A stretch of 64,000 nucleotides of DNA from Propionivibrio limicola (GTDB lineage: Bacteria > Pseudomonadota > Gammaproteobacteria > Burkholderiales > Rhodocyclaceae), in contig NZ_SSSR01000016.1 of assembly GCF_009469695.1 (NCBI RefSeq), positions 1-64,000 of the forward strand, written 5' to 3'. A program made the position numbers and the translations under genes. This document shows positions 42,167-50,696 of this stretch, piece after piece. The notes under the pieces were generated by a model. That model saw nothing but the letters and a program-made list of their open reading frames with translations, searched no databases and was not told the DNA's origin. Position 1 is the first letter of the stretch. Each line of letters opens with the position of its first letter.

Positions 42167-42843
42167 CACCGCGCTCGCCAGTTCGCGCCGCTCCCAGTCG
42201 GGCAACCGGATTCACCCTCGCCGAACTGGCCATCGTCCTCACCATCATCGCCCTGCTGCTCGGCGGCATGCTGATTCCGCTTTCGGCCCAGCGCGACATC
42301 CAGCAAATGAACGAAGCACAGCGACAACTTCTGGAAATCAAGGAAGCACTGCATGGTTTTGCCGTCATCAACGGCCGGCTTCCGTGCCCGACGACGACCA
42401 GTGACCCGGCCGCCGCGAAGTACGGCATCGAGGACGCCTCCTGCGTCAACGTCGACGGCTACCTGCCCTGGAAATCGCTCGGTCTCCCCGAAACCGATCC
42501 ATGGGGCGCCCGCCGCAGCGCGGCGGCAGACCCGTTCACCGGCTACTGGCGCTATCGCGTCGATTCGGCCTTTGCCAGCGCCTTCACTCTAACGACGGAG
42601 CCGACCTCGGCCCTGACCGTCAAGGACGCTTCCGGCAACGCCATGACACAAACGACGCCGAACAGTCCCGTCGCCATCCTCTATTCCACCGGCCCCGACC
42701 TCACCGCCAACGGCCTGAACGCCGACAGCGACACGACCACCTACGAAGCGGGCGAGCGTTCGTCGAGCATCGATGACCTCGTCGTCTGGATTGGCCGCCC
42801 CGTTCTTTTCAGCCGGATGATCACGGCCGGCAAGCTTCCATGA
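42163..42843 (+). CDS. Prepilin-like protein (pseudopilin) with LPCP/LPW domain
   Basis: This 226-residue protein has a type IV prepilin N-terminus: a 16-residue leader ending in Gly, then FTLAELAIVLTIIALLLGG with Glu5. Its C-terminal domain shares the pattern of the preceding gene: GRLPCPTTTSDP (71-82), GYLPWKSLGLPETDPWG (99-115), then WRYRV (129-133). GTG at 42163 overlaps the upstream stop codon. It is likely processed by a prepilin peptidase encoded elsewhere. A role as a minor pilin is inferred from position. Confidence 0.75.
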   Translation: MTPRSPVRAAPSRATGFTLAELAIVLTIIALLLGGMLIPLSAQRDIQQMNEAQRQLLEIKEALHGFAVINGRLPCPTTTSDPAAAKYGIEDASCVNVDGYLPWKSLGLPETDPWGARRSAAADPFTGYWRYRVDSAFASAFTLTTEPTSALTVKDASGNAMTQTTPNSPVAILYSTGPDLTANGLNADSDTTTYEAGERSSSIDDLVVWIGRPVLFSRMITAGKLP

Positions 42844-42871
42844 ATCCCGTCGCCAGACAAAGGAGCAAACC

Positions 42872-43549
42872 ATGCACAGAACACAACCCGGTTTCACCCT
42901 CGTCGAAATCGCCATCGTCCTTGTCATCATCAGCCTGCTGCTCGGCGGCGTCCTAAAAGGGCAGGAGTTGATCAACAGCGCCAAGGTCAAGAACCTCGCC
43001 GGCGATTTCCGCAACGTGCAGGCCATGATTTACGGCTATCAGGACAAATACCGGAAATTGCCCGGCGACGACAACGGCGCGCTCACCCGCTTCTCGCCCA
43101 ACCTGTCCGCCGGACACGCCGGTAACGGCAACGGCGTCCTTCAGGGCCAATGGAACGAAAGCGACCCGGCGGCCGCCAGCAACGGCAACGAATCCGTGCT
43201 GCTCTGGGAACACCTGCGCCGCGCCAATCTGGCCACCGGCTCAACCGACTTCAGCTCCAAGGACGCCGCCGCCCAAGCCTTGCCGACCAACGCCGAAAGC
43301 GGCCGTTTCGGCCTGAGCGGCACGAAGCCGATCAAAACGATGCTGGGCGGATCTTTCTACGCCTGTTCCGACAACATCGACGGGAAGCACGCCAGCCAAC
43401 TCGATCTGGCACTCGACGACGGCAAACCCGACACTGGATCAATGCAAGCGATCGCTCAAAGCGAAGGAACAACGCAGGCCGACGGCACAAAGGACGCCAG
43501 CGCGCAATACACCGACGGCACCCGCTACACGGCCTGCCTGACCTATTAG
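42872..43549 (+). CDS. Major-pilin-like type IV prepilin
   Basis: This 225-residue prepilin has a short leader MHRTQPG and the mature start FTLVEIAIVLVIISLLLGGV, with Glu5. Its region KGQELINSAKVKNLAGDFRNVQAMIYGYQDKYRKLPGDD resembles betaproteobacterial pilin-like proteins. Two cysteines in the C-terminal part (CSDNID and the CLTY tail) could form the D-region disulfide. A strong AAAGGAG ribosome site, not used elsewhere in the operon, suggests high translation. It is the last gene of the block, convergent with the antiporter gene 5 bp away. Confidence 0.8.
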   Translation: MHRTQPGFTLVEIAIVLVIISLLLGGVLKGQELINSAKVKNLAGDFRNVQAMIYGYQDKYRKLPGDDNGALTRFSPNLSAGHAGNGNGVLQGQWNESDPAAASNGNESVLLWEHLRRANLATGSTDFSSKDAAAQALPTNAESGRFGLSGTKPIKTMLGGSFYACSDNIDGKHASQLDLALDDGKPDTGSMQAIAQSEGTTQADGTKDASAQYTDGTRYTACLTY

Positions 43550-43554
43550 CGGTC

Positions 43555-45519
43555 TCACCCTTTCAGCAAACGCTCCTCGGCCACCGCCAGCGCGGCCGGG
43601 ATGCCCAGCAGCACCACGACATCGCCGGCCTCGAAGCAGGTATCCGCGGACGGCTCCTGCGTCTTGACGTCACGGCGCCGGATCGCCGTCACCTCGACAT
43701 CGCCGCCGATCTCAAGCTCGCCCAATAAACGACCAATGGCGTAAGCCCCCTCGGCCAGCGAGACCGAACGCAAGCGCGGTTCTTCACTGTCGCGTTCGCT
43801 CTCGTCGATATCGCTTTCGCCATGGAAGAAGCCGCGCAACGTGCGATAACGCGCCACCCGTGTTTCGCGGATGCGCTTGAGCACGCGATTGATCGGCACC
43901 CCGGCATGGATCAGCGCATGCGAAGCCAGCATGATCGACGACTCCAGCGTTTCCGGCACCACCTCGGCCGCGCCGGCCCGCAACAGCGCATCGAAATCCT
44001 TCTCGTCGAGCGCCCGCACCACCACCGGCACGCCCGGCGCGATTTCCTGCACGTGACGCATCACCCGCTCCGCGGCACGATTGTCGGCAAAGGAAACGAT
44101 CACCACGCTGGCGCGATTGACGCCGGCGGCGATCAGCGTTTCGCGCCGCGACGAATCACCGTAAACAACGTTTTCGCCCGCGGCCGCCGCTTCGGCGACC
44201 CGGTCGGGATCAAGATCCAGCGCCAGATAGGACACGCCCTCGTGCGCCATGAAGCGGGCGATGTGCTGGCCGTTGCGACCGAAGCCGCAGATCACGGCAT
44301 GCTTTTCCGTACTCATCGCCTTCGCCGCCACCTTGGTCAGCTGCATCGAGCGCATCAGCCACTCGCTGGCCGCAAAGCGCAAGACGATGCGCTCGCTGTA
44401 ATGCACGATGAACGGCGCCAAGAGCAGCGAAATGACCAGCGCCGCCAACACCTTCTGCACTACCGGCGCCGGCACCACGTCGGCCTGCCGGATGACCGCG
44501 AGCAGGACCAGGCCGAATTCGCCGCCGGCGCATAGCCACAGACCGCTGCGCATGGCGCCGCCGGTCGTCGAGCCAAACAGCCGCGACGCCGCGAAAACCA
44601 GGCCGAACTTGAGGAACAGGAAACCGGCCAGCAAGGCCGCGACTTCGAGCAGATTTTCGGCAACCAGCGGCAAGTTGAGCATCATGCCGACGGTCACGAA
44701 AAAGAGGCCCATCAGCACATCGCGGAACGGCTTGATGTCCTCTTCCACCTGATGCCGGTATTCAGTCTCCGAAATCAGCATGCCGGCAACGAAAGCACCG
44801 AGCGCGAGCGACAACCCCGCCGCCTCGGTCAGGTAAGCCAGCCCGAGCGTCACCAGCAGCACGTTGAGCATGAACAGTTCGGCCGACTTGCCGCGCGCCA
44901 CGACAAAAAACCAGTGGCTCAAAATCCGCTTGCCGAAATGCAGCACGATGGCCAGCATCAGCACCGCCTTGACCAGCGCCAGCCCCATCATCCAGGCCAT
45001 CCGTTCCGGCGTCTGGGAAAACGACGGGATCAGGATCAACAGTGGCACCACGGCCAGATCCTGGAACAGCAGCACGCCGATGACTTCCCGCCCGTGCGGC
45101 GCATCCAGCTCAAGCCGCTCGCTGAGCAACTTGGTCAGCACGGCCGTGGATGACATCGCCAGCGCCCCGCCCAGCGCCACCCCGGCCTGCCAGGACAGGC
45201 CCGTCAACACGACAATCCCGGTGACCGCCGTCAGCGTCACCAGCACCTGCACCGAACCGAGCCCGAACACGATGCGCTTCATGGCAAACAGCTTGGGCAG
45301 CGAGAATTCAAGCCCGATCGAGAACATCAGGAAGACGATGCCGAATTCCGCCAGATGCTGCACATCGGTCACGTCCCGCACCAGATTCAGCGCATGCGGA
45401 CCGACCAGCGTGCCGACCAGCAAATAGCCGAGAATCGGCGGCAGATTGAGGCGTCGAAAAATGATGACGGACAGCACCGAAGCGCCCAACAACGTCAGAA
45501 TGATTGGCAGGGTTTCCAT
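43555..45519 (-). CDS. CPA2-family cation:proton antiporter (KefB/KefC/YbaL-like)
   Basis: This 654-residue protein has an N-terminal membrane domain (about 1-385, some 12 helices, FGIVFLMFSIGLEFSLPKLFAMKR as in Kef). A cytoplasmic RCK/TrkA-N domain follows (GFGRNGQHIARFM, about 410-530), then a TrkA-C domain (about 570-654). These exchange K+ or Na+ for protons and are gated by nucleotides or glutathione adducts. No KefF/KefG ancillary reductase is adjacent, so regulation by glutathione is uncertain. It is divergent from kdsD. Confidence 0.88.
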   Translation of the reverse strand: METLPIILTLLGASVLSVIIFRRLNLPPILGYLLVGTLVGPHALNLVRDVTDVQHLAEFGIVFLMFSIGLEFSLPKLFAMKRIVFGLGSVQVLVTLTAVTGIVVLTGLSWQAGVALGGALAMSSTAVLTKLLSERLELDAPHGREVIGVLLFQDLAVVPLLILIPSFSQTPERMAWMMGLALVKAVLMLAIVLHFGKRILSHWFFVVARGKSAELFMLNVLLVTLGLAYLTEAAGLSLALGAFVAGMLISETEYRHQVEEDIKPFRDVLMGLFFVTVGMMLNLPLVAENLLEVAALLAGFLFLKFGLVFAASRLFGSTTGGAMRSGLWLCAGGEFGLVLLAVIRQADVVPAPVVQKVLAALVISLLLAPFIVHYSERIVLRFAASEWLMRSMQLTKVAAKAMSTEKHAVICGFGRNGQHIARFMAHEGVSYLALDLDPDRVAEAAAAGENVVYGDSSRRETLIAAGVNRASVVIVSFADNRAAERVMRHVQEIAPGVPVVVRALDEKDFDALLRAGAAEVVPETLESSIMLASHALIHAGVPINRVLKRIRETRVARYRTLRGFFHGESDIDESERDSEEPRLRSVSLAEGAYAIGRLLGELEIGGDVEVTAIRRRDVKTQEPSADTCFEAGDVVVLLGIPAALAVAEERLLKG

Positions 45520-45615
45520 GCGTTTTCTGGCTCTGCTCTGGGATGTGATGGCCCGAAAGCGGACTCACCGGGTTTCGTCGCCATGCCCCCGCCAACCGGG
45601 GACACAGGGGGGTTC

Positions 45616-45624
45616 TGCTATACT
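45616..45624 (+). promoter_or_regulatory. Extended -10 promoter of kdsD
   Basis: TGCTATACT forms an extended -10 element (TG-n-TATACT; hexamer 45619-45624), 27 nt upstream of the kdsD ATG. No -35 match is seen, which is acceptable for extended -10 promoters. Confidence 0.5.
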
Positions 45625-45651
45625 TCGACCAATCATAACCGCTGTACCGAC

Positions 45652-46635
45652 ATGAACCAAATCCTGCCTTCCAGCAAAGCGCTCGAACTTGCACAACAGG
45701 TTCTGCGCATCGAAGCCGACGCCATCCTCGCCCTGATCAATCGTCTGGATTCATCGTTCCTCGACGCGCTGACGCTGATGCTCAACTGTCGCGGCCGCGT
45801 CATCGTCTGCGGCATCGGCAAATCCGGCCACATCGGCCGCAAGATCGCCTCGACACTGGCCAGCACCGGCACGCCGGCCTTCTTCGTCCACCCGGCCGAA
45901 GCCAGCCACGGCGACCTGGGCATGATTACCGCCAACGACGTCGTGATCGGCATTTCCAATTCCGGCGAAAGCGGCGAGTTGCTCAACATCCTGCCGTCGA
46001 TCAAACGCCAGGGCGCACACCTGATCGCGCTGACCGGCAAGCCCGAATCGACGCTGGGCCGCAACGCCGACGTCTGTCTGAATACGGCCGTCGAGCAGGA
46101 GGCCTGCCCGCTCAACCTCGCCCCGACCGCCAGCACCACCGCCGTACTGGCCATGGGCGACGCGCTGGCCGTCGCGCTGCTCGATGCGCGCGGCTTCGGC
46201 GCCGAGGATTTCGCCCGTTCGCACCCCGGCGGTTCGCTCGGCCGCAAGCTGCTGACCCGCCTGTGCGACGTCATGCGTACCGGCGACGCTGTACCGACAG
46301 TCGGCCCCGAGACCAGCATCGCCGAGGCCAGCCGTGAAATCTCCCGCTGCGGCATCGGCATGACCGTCGTCGTCGACAACAGCCACAAGATCGTTGGAAT
46401 CCTGACCGACGGCGACCTGCGCCGCGCCATCGCGCTGGGTCGCGACCTGACGGCACTCTCCGTTGCCGAAGTGATGACGCGCAACCCGCGCCTCATGCGC
46501 GGCGGCAAGCTGGCCGCCGAAGCCGTCGAAATCATGGAGCGTTACCAGATCAACCAGATCCCGGTCGCCGACGACAACGGCGTCCTACTCGGCGCCATCA
46601 ACATGCACGATCTTTTCCGCGCCAAGGCCATCTAA
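45652..46635 (+). CDS. kdsD: Arabinose-5-phosphate isomerase
   Basis: KdsD (327 residues) interconverts ribulose-5-phosphate and arabinose-5-phosphate, starting Kdo synthesis for lipopolysaccharide. The SIS domain (about 35-175) has VCGIGKSGHIGRKIASTLASTG, HPAEASHGDLGMI and SNSGESGEL. Two CBS domains fill about 205-325. The frame is open upstream, but the ATG at 45652 fits the family. The stop and the next start share TAATG, so kdsC is translationally coupled. Confidence 0.95.
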   Translation: MNQILPSSKALELAQQVLRIEADAILALINRLDSSFLDALTLMLNCRGRVIVCGIGKSGHIGRKIASTLASTGTPAFFVHPAEASHGDLGMITANDVVIGISNSGESGELLNILPSIKRQGAHLIALTGKPESTLGRNADVCLNTAVEQEACPLNLAPTASTTAVLAMGDALAVALLDARGFGAEDFARSHPGGSLGRKLLTRLCDVMRTGDAVPTVGPETSIAEASREISRCGIGMTVVVDNSHKIVGILTDGDLRRAIALGRDLTALSVAEVMTRNPRLMRGGKLAAEAVEIMERYQINQIPVADDNGVLLGAINMHDLFRAKAI

Positions 46636-47189
46636 TGACCCGCTTCGCCGACGCGCAAGCCCACGCCCACCGCCTCAAACTGATGGCCTTCGACGTCGAC
46701 GGCGTCCTCACCGATGGTTCTCTGTTCTATTCCGACGACGGCATCGAACTCAAAGCCTTCAACACGCTCGACGGCCTCGGTCTGAAGATGTTGCAGAACG
46801 CCGGCCTCCAGGTCGCCATCATCACCGGCCGCAAGGCCGGCTGCGTCGAAGCGCGGATGAAAAACCTCGGCATCGACCTGCTGTTTCAGGGTGTCGGCGA
46901 CAAACTGGCCGTCATGCAACGTCTGCTGGGCGACTTGGGTCTGCAGGCCGCCGAAGCCGGGTACATGGGCGACGACCTGCCCGATCTGCAAATCATGGCC
47001 GGCTGCGGTTTCTCCGCCACGCCGGCCAACGGTCATGCGCTGGCCAAACGCATCGCCCGCCACACCACGCAACTGGCTGGCGGCCACGGCGCCGTACGCG
47101 AAATCTGCGAGTTCATTCTCGACGCCCAAGGCAAGCTCGATGCGGCCTATGCGCCCTTCCTGCCCGGCGACCGCGGAGTGGAACGATGA
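46635..47189 (+). CDS. kdsC: 3-deoxy-D-manno-octulosonate 8-phosphate phosphatase
   Basis: KdsC (184 residues) dephosphorylates Kdo-8-phosphate. This HAD phosphatase of the C0 (capless) type has the catalytic FDVDGVLTDGSLFYSDDG, the LGLKMLQNAGLQVAIITGRK motif and GYMGDDLPDLQIM. It forms a tetramer in known structures. It overlaps kdsD by 1 nt and lptC by 4 nt. Confidence 0.95.
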   Translation: MTRFADAQAHAHRLKLMAFDVDGVLTDGSLFYSDDGIELKAFNTLDGLGLKMLQNAGLQVAIITGRKAGCVEARMKNLGIDLLFQGVGDKLAVMQRLLGDLGLQAAEAGYMGDDLPDLQIMAGCGFSATPANGHALAKRIARHTTQLAGGHGAVREICEFILDAQGKLDAAYAPFLPGDRGVER

Positions 47190-47776
47190 AACCCTGGGGT
47201 AGCGCGCTCTTCCCGCTCAGCATTCTGGCGGCGCTGGCTGTCCTGACTTTCTGGCTGCGTTACGCCACCGACCTCCCGTCCGAGCACAGCGACGGCAAAT
47301 TCCGCCACGACCCCGACTACGTCATTGGTGACGCTCAACTGCGCAAGCTCGACGAAAACGGCGTCCTGCAATACACGCTCAACGCCAAGGAAATCCATCA
47401 CTATCCGGACGATGACAGCACCGACTTGCGCCAACCGCATCTCGTCTATCAGAAAGCCCAAAAGCCGACCGTCACCATGAGCGCCGACCAAGGCCGCTTG
47501 AGTCAGGACAACGAGCGCGTCGATCTCACCGGCAATGTCCGCGTGCTGCGGGCCGCGACGCCCAAGGACGCCGAACTCGTCCTCACGACCACCGAACTGA
47601 CCGTGCTGCCCGACGACGAAAAAGCCTTCACCGACAAACCGGTGCTGATCACGCAAGGGCCGTCGTGGATCAAGGGCGTCGGCCTGCATATCGACCAGCG
47701 AGCACAAACCTACGTCCTCCAATCGCAAGCGACGGCCTCCATCGCCAGCAAATCCGCCAAGAAACCTCAGCCATGA
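47186..47776 (+). CDS. lptC: LPS export protein LptC
   Basis: LptC (196 residues) is a bitopic inner-membrane protein (helix about 7-25) with a periplasmic beta-jellyroll that takes LPS from LptBFG and passes it to LptA. YTLNAKEIHHYPDDDSTDL and VDLTGNVRVLR fit the family. It overlaps kdsC and lptA by 4 nt, as is common in proteobacteria. Confidence 0.92.
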   Translation: MKPWGSALFPLSILAALAVLTFWLRYATDLPSEHSDGKFRHDPDYVIGDAQLRKLDENGVLQYTLNAKEIHHYPDDDSTDLRQPHLVYQKAQKPTVTMSADQGRLSQDNERVDLTGNVRVLRAATPKDAELVLTTTELTVLPDDEKAFTDKPVLITQGPSWIKGVGLHIDQRAQTYVLQSQATASIASKSAKKPQP

Positions 47777-48399
47777 TTGATTTCCTCCACACCCACTTCA
47801 GCCGGCCTGTGCGGCAGGCCTTGCTGACCGCCTTCGTGGTCATGCTGCCGCTTCATCCGGCACATGCCGAAAAAGCGGACAAGGAAAAACCGATCAACAT
47901 CGAGGCCGACCGCGTTTCGATGGACGACATCAACAAGGTGCAGGTCTTCGAAGGCAACGTCATGATGACGCAAGGCACCATGCAGTTGCGCACCAGCAAG
48001 CTGGTCGTCACGCAGGACGCCGACGGCTTCCAGAAAGGTGTCGCCACCGGCGGGGCCGGCGGGCTTTCCCGTTTCCGGCAAAAGCGCGACAACAGCGACG
48101 AGTATTTCGAGGGCGAAGCCGAGCGCATCGTGCATGACGCCCGCTCCGAGAAAACCGAATTCTTCGTGCGCGCCTGGGTGAAAAACGGCCAAGACGAAGT
48201 CCGGGGGCACTACATCTCGTATGACGCCCTGAACGAAAGATACGCCGCCACCAACAACGGTGAGACGAAAACCGCGACCGGCGCCCCGCAGGCACGGGTT
48301 CGCGCCATCATTCAGCCCAAGGGCAAGAACGCGCCGGCCGAAGACAAAAGCGCCCCGGTCAACCTCAAGCCGGCGCCGAGCACTTCGGCACCGCAGTAA
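47773..48399 (+). CDS. lptA: LPS transport periplasmic protein LptA
   Basis: LptA (208 residues) forms the periplasmic bridge for LPS. A signal peptide (about 1-32, ending HPAHAEKA) precedes the OstA/LptA domain with KPINIEADRVSMDD and VFEGNVMMTQGTMQLRTSKLVV. The tail is Pro/Ala/Lys-rich. The frame is open upstream, but the ATG at 47773 overlaps the lptC stop. lptB, which usually follows lptA, is not here. Confidence 0.92.
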   Translation: MIDFLHTHFSRPVRQALLTAFVVMLPLHPAHAEKADKEKPINIEADRVSMDDINKVQVFEGNVMMTQGTMQLRTSKLVVTQDADGFQKGVATGGAGGLSRFRQKRDNSDEYFEGEAERIVHDARSEKTEFFVRAWVKNGQDEVRGHYISYDALNERYAATNNGETKTATGAPQARVRAIIQPKGKNAPAEDKSAPVNLKPAPSTSAPQ

Positions 48400-48408
48400 C
48401 GGCGGTCA

Positions 48409-48433
48409 AACCGCTCTCAACGCAGAGGTCGCA
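48409..48433 (+). repeat. Half-unit of the CGCAGAG repeat family
   Basis: The segment AACCGC-n5-ACGCAGAG-GTCGCA resembles the arm of the inverted repeat at 49222-49353, matching about 20 of 25 positions. It lies between lptA and the molybdopterin-domain gene, so the gene has repeat sequence on both sides. Confidence 0.55.
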
Positions 48434-48438
48434 ACGCC

Positions 48439-49194
48439 TCAATCTCGCCATTGCCACGTCACGCCACGACGTTCGACTTCGCGGCGGATTTCCTCCATCG
48501 CCAGATCAACGCGGGCGGCGGCGCCTTCGACGCCCAGCTCAAGATGCTTGCGCTGGCCGTCCCTTCCCAGCATCGGCAGACTGAACAGACGCAGATCGGG
48601 ATAGTCGGCAACGATGCGCTCCATCAGGTCGAGCAGCGCACTTTCGTAGGCCATCGGCCCGGTCAGCAGAAAGGCCTTTTCGACCTTCGGATTCGTGTTG
48701 AACAGATGGCGGTAATGCGTCTCCAGAATCCACTCGGCCATCGGGTGCGCCATCTGGGGGAAGCCGGGCAGGAAGTGGTGATCGCGCACGCGGAATCCCG
48801 GCACGCGGTTGAACGGGTTGGGCACGATATCGACGCCGCGCGGGAAAGTGCCGAGCAGCAAGCGCTCCGGTGTCATGTCGTCGGCGAAGCGGGCGCGAAT
48901 CTCGCGCTCGGCCTCCGGATGCAAGACCAGATCGACGCCCAGCGCCTCGGCCGCCGCCTGCCGCGTATGGTCGTCCGGCGTGTTGCCGATGCCGCCGAAG
49001 CTGAACACGACGTCACCGGCCGCGAAGCTGCGCTTCAACGTCTCGACGATACGCGGCCGCTCGTCGCCGATGTACTGCACCCACGACAGACGCAAACCGC
49101 GTGCACCAAGCAGTTCGACCAGCTTGGCGAAATGCCGGTCGGTTCGCTTGCCGGACAAAATCTCGTCGCCAATGATCAGTGCCCCAAAATTCAT
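48439..49194 (-). CDS. Molybdopterin-binding domain protein (CinA N-terminal-like)
   Basis: This 251-residue protein has the MoCF/MoaB-MogA fold: MNFGALIIGDEILSGKRTDRH, then FSFGGIGNTPDDHTRQAAAEALG. It matches the N-terminal part of CinA-type proteins (competence/damage-inducible) without the C-terminal deamidase domain. Stand-alone forms of this size are common in betaproteobacteria; a nucleotide or pterin substrate is unproven. ATG 49194 is chosen because MNFGALIIGDEI is the family start. Repeats flank it on both sides. Confidence 0.85.
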   Translation of the reverse strand: MNFGALIIGDEILSGKRTDRHFAKLVELLGARGLRLSWVQYIGDERPRIVETLKRSFAAGDVVFSFGGIGNTPDDHTRQAAAEALGVDLVLHPEAEREIRARFADDMTPERLLLGTFPRGVDIVPNPFNRVPGFRVRDHHFLPGFPQMAHPMAEWILETHYRHLFNTNPKVEKAFLLTGPMAYESALLDLMERIVADYPDLRLFSLPMLGRDGQRKHLELGVEGAAARVDLAMEEIRREVERRGVTWQWRD

Positions 49195-49221
49195 GCTTTG
49201 CTCCCCACGATTAAACCCATA

Positions 49222-49353
49222 AACCGCACTTAACGCAGAGTTCGCAGAGAAACCCCGAGAGAACACAGAGAACAACCACAAAACTCATCCAGCAAAAAGG
49301 TTTTTTCTCTGCGCTCTCTGTATCTCTGCGCCCTCTGCGTCGAAAGCGGTTAA
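49222..49353. repeat. CGCAGAG-type large inverted repeat
   Basis: Two arms, about 49222-49276 and 49299-49353, are imperfect inverted copies. Each contains AACCGC, ACGCAGAG, CGCAGAGA, GAGAG and AGAGAA blocks in the same order on opposite strands, with a roughly 22-nt loop between. The AT-containing, purine-biased sequence contrasts with the GC-rich surroundings. It may act as a hairpin terminator between the EI24 and MoCF genes or be a non-autonomous mobile repeat. Confidence 0.75.
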
Positions 49354-49359
49354 CTAAAG

Positions 49360-50088
49360 TCAGTCCGAATGAACACTCACCACCGCGCCTTGCCGCAAGC
49401 GGCGCAGCGCCTCAAGACAGAAATGGACGTAAGCCAGCGCGGCCAGCGACGGCGCCAGCAGGCCGAGAAACGGCACATGCGCCAGCAGCGCCATGAGGAG
49501 GCCGAGCATCAGCAACGGCATGGCGTGCTGGCGGCGCAGCGCCCGCCATTCGTCATCGGTGGCGTGTTCGGCGAGCGCGTCGTAGGCAAAGGTGCGCCGG
49601 TTGAGCCAGCCCATCCAGAACACCGGCAACACGAGCGCCAGCCCGGGAATCAGCCAGAGCGGCAGCGTCAGCAACCATCCGGCGATGAACAGGACCGCCG
49701 CCCACACGCTGTTCCAGGTCGAGGCCACAAGGCTGTCATCGCCGAGCGCCGCGAGATCGGCGTAATCGGTCGCCGACAGGTATTTGAGCATCAGCGGCAA
49801 AACCAGCACCGCCGCCAACAACATCGCCACGAGATAGCTGCCGGCGAGGATCACCAGCCAGCCGCCAAGCAAGGCCAGCGCCTTCGCCAGCCAGAAGGCG
49901 CCCCATTCGGCCACCCAGGTCATTGGCGGCTGCTCGACAAACGCGGTGACGAGTTGCTCAAGCATCAGCACGGACAACACCACCATCAACACCACGGCGG
50001 CCAGCGCCGGGCCGAGCATGTACAGCCAGATTTTGCCTCGCCCAAGCGAAGACAAGGTACGCTGCAAAGCCAGCATGACGGCGCCCAT
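49360..50088 (-). CDS. EI24/CysZ-like membrane protein
   Basis: This 242-residue inner-membrane protein has five or six hydrophobic segments and the EI24 family pattern: an N-terminal basic segment, a long helix pair, a WLNRRTFAYDALAEHATDDEWRAL-like loop and a final AYVHFCLEALRRLRQG tail. CysZ members take up sulfate. No cys genes are nearby, so a transport role is uncertain. It is divergent from hemG. Confidence 0.8.
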   Translation of the reverse strand: MGAVMLALQRTLSSLGRGKIWLYMLGPALAAVVLMVVLSVLMLEQLVTAFVEQPPMTWVAEWGAFWLAKALALLGGWLVILAGSYLVAMLLAAVLVLPLMLKYLSATDYADLAALGDDSLVASTWNSVWAAVLFIAGWLLTLPLWLIPGLALVLPVFWMGWLNRRTFAYDALAEHATDDEWRALRRQHAMPLLMLGLLMALLAHVPFLGLLAPSLAALAYVHFCLEALRRLRQGAVVSVHSD

Positions 50089-50162
50089 GTTTCCTCCTGC
50101 GAAATTTACTGAAGTCGGTTATAACGCAAAAACCAACCGCAAACTACACGCCCCGGATCATC

Positions 50163-50690
50163 ATGGCCAACATTCTCATCCTCTACTCGACCGTCGATGG
50201 CCACACGCTGAAGATATGCCAACGGCTCAAACAGGTGATCGACCAGACGGGCAACGTCACCACGCTCGCGTCCATCGACGACGGCCAGCGAATCGATCCG
50301 GCATCATTCGACAAGATCGTCATCGGCGCCAGCATCCGCTACGGCAAACACCGGCCGAACGTCGCCGACTTCATCAACGCCCACCAGCCACTGCTCGAAA
50401 GCCGGCCGAGCGCTTTCTTCACGGTCAACATCGTTGCCCGCAAGCCGGAAAAGAATCGGCCGGAAACCAACCCCTACCTGCGCAAATTCCTCCGGCAGAT
50501 TTCGTGGAAGCCACAACAGCTGGAAGTCTTCGCCGGCAAGCTCGACTACCCGCGCTACGGCTTTTTCGACCGGCAGATGATCCGCTTCATCATGTATCTC
50601 ACCAAGGGGCCGACCGATCCATCAACCGTCGTCGAATTCACCGACTGGCCGCGCGTCGAGGCGTTTGGCCGAACCCTCAGCTCGATGTAG
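50163..50690 (+). CDS. hemG: Menaquinone-dependent protoporphyrinogen IX oxidase
   Basis: HemG (175 residues) oxidises protoporphyrinogen IX to protoporphyrin IX, passing electrons to quinones. The flavodoxin-like fold has the FMN phosphate loop ILILYSTVDGHTLKIC and a long insertion typical of HemG. Segments VIGASIRYGKHRPNVADFI and AFFTVNIVARKPEKNRPETNPYLRKFL are characteristic. It is convergent with hrpA, whose stop is 6 bp away. It starts at ATG 50163. Confidence 0.92.
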   Translation: MANILILYSTVDGHTLKICQRLKQVIDQTGNVTTLASIDDGQRIDPASFDKIVIGASIRYGKHRPNVADFINAHQPLLESRPSAFFTVNIVARKPEKNRPETNPYLRKFLRQISWKPQQLEVFAGKLDYPRYGFFDRQMIRFIMYLTKGPTDPSTVVEFTDWPRVEAFGRTLSSM

Positions 50691-50696
50691 TGCCGA

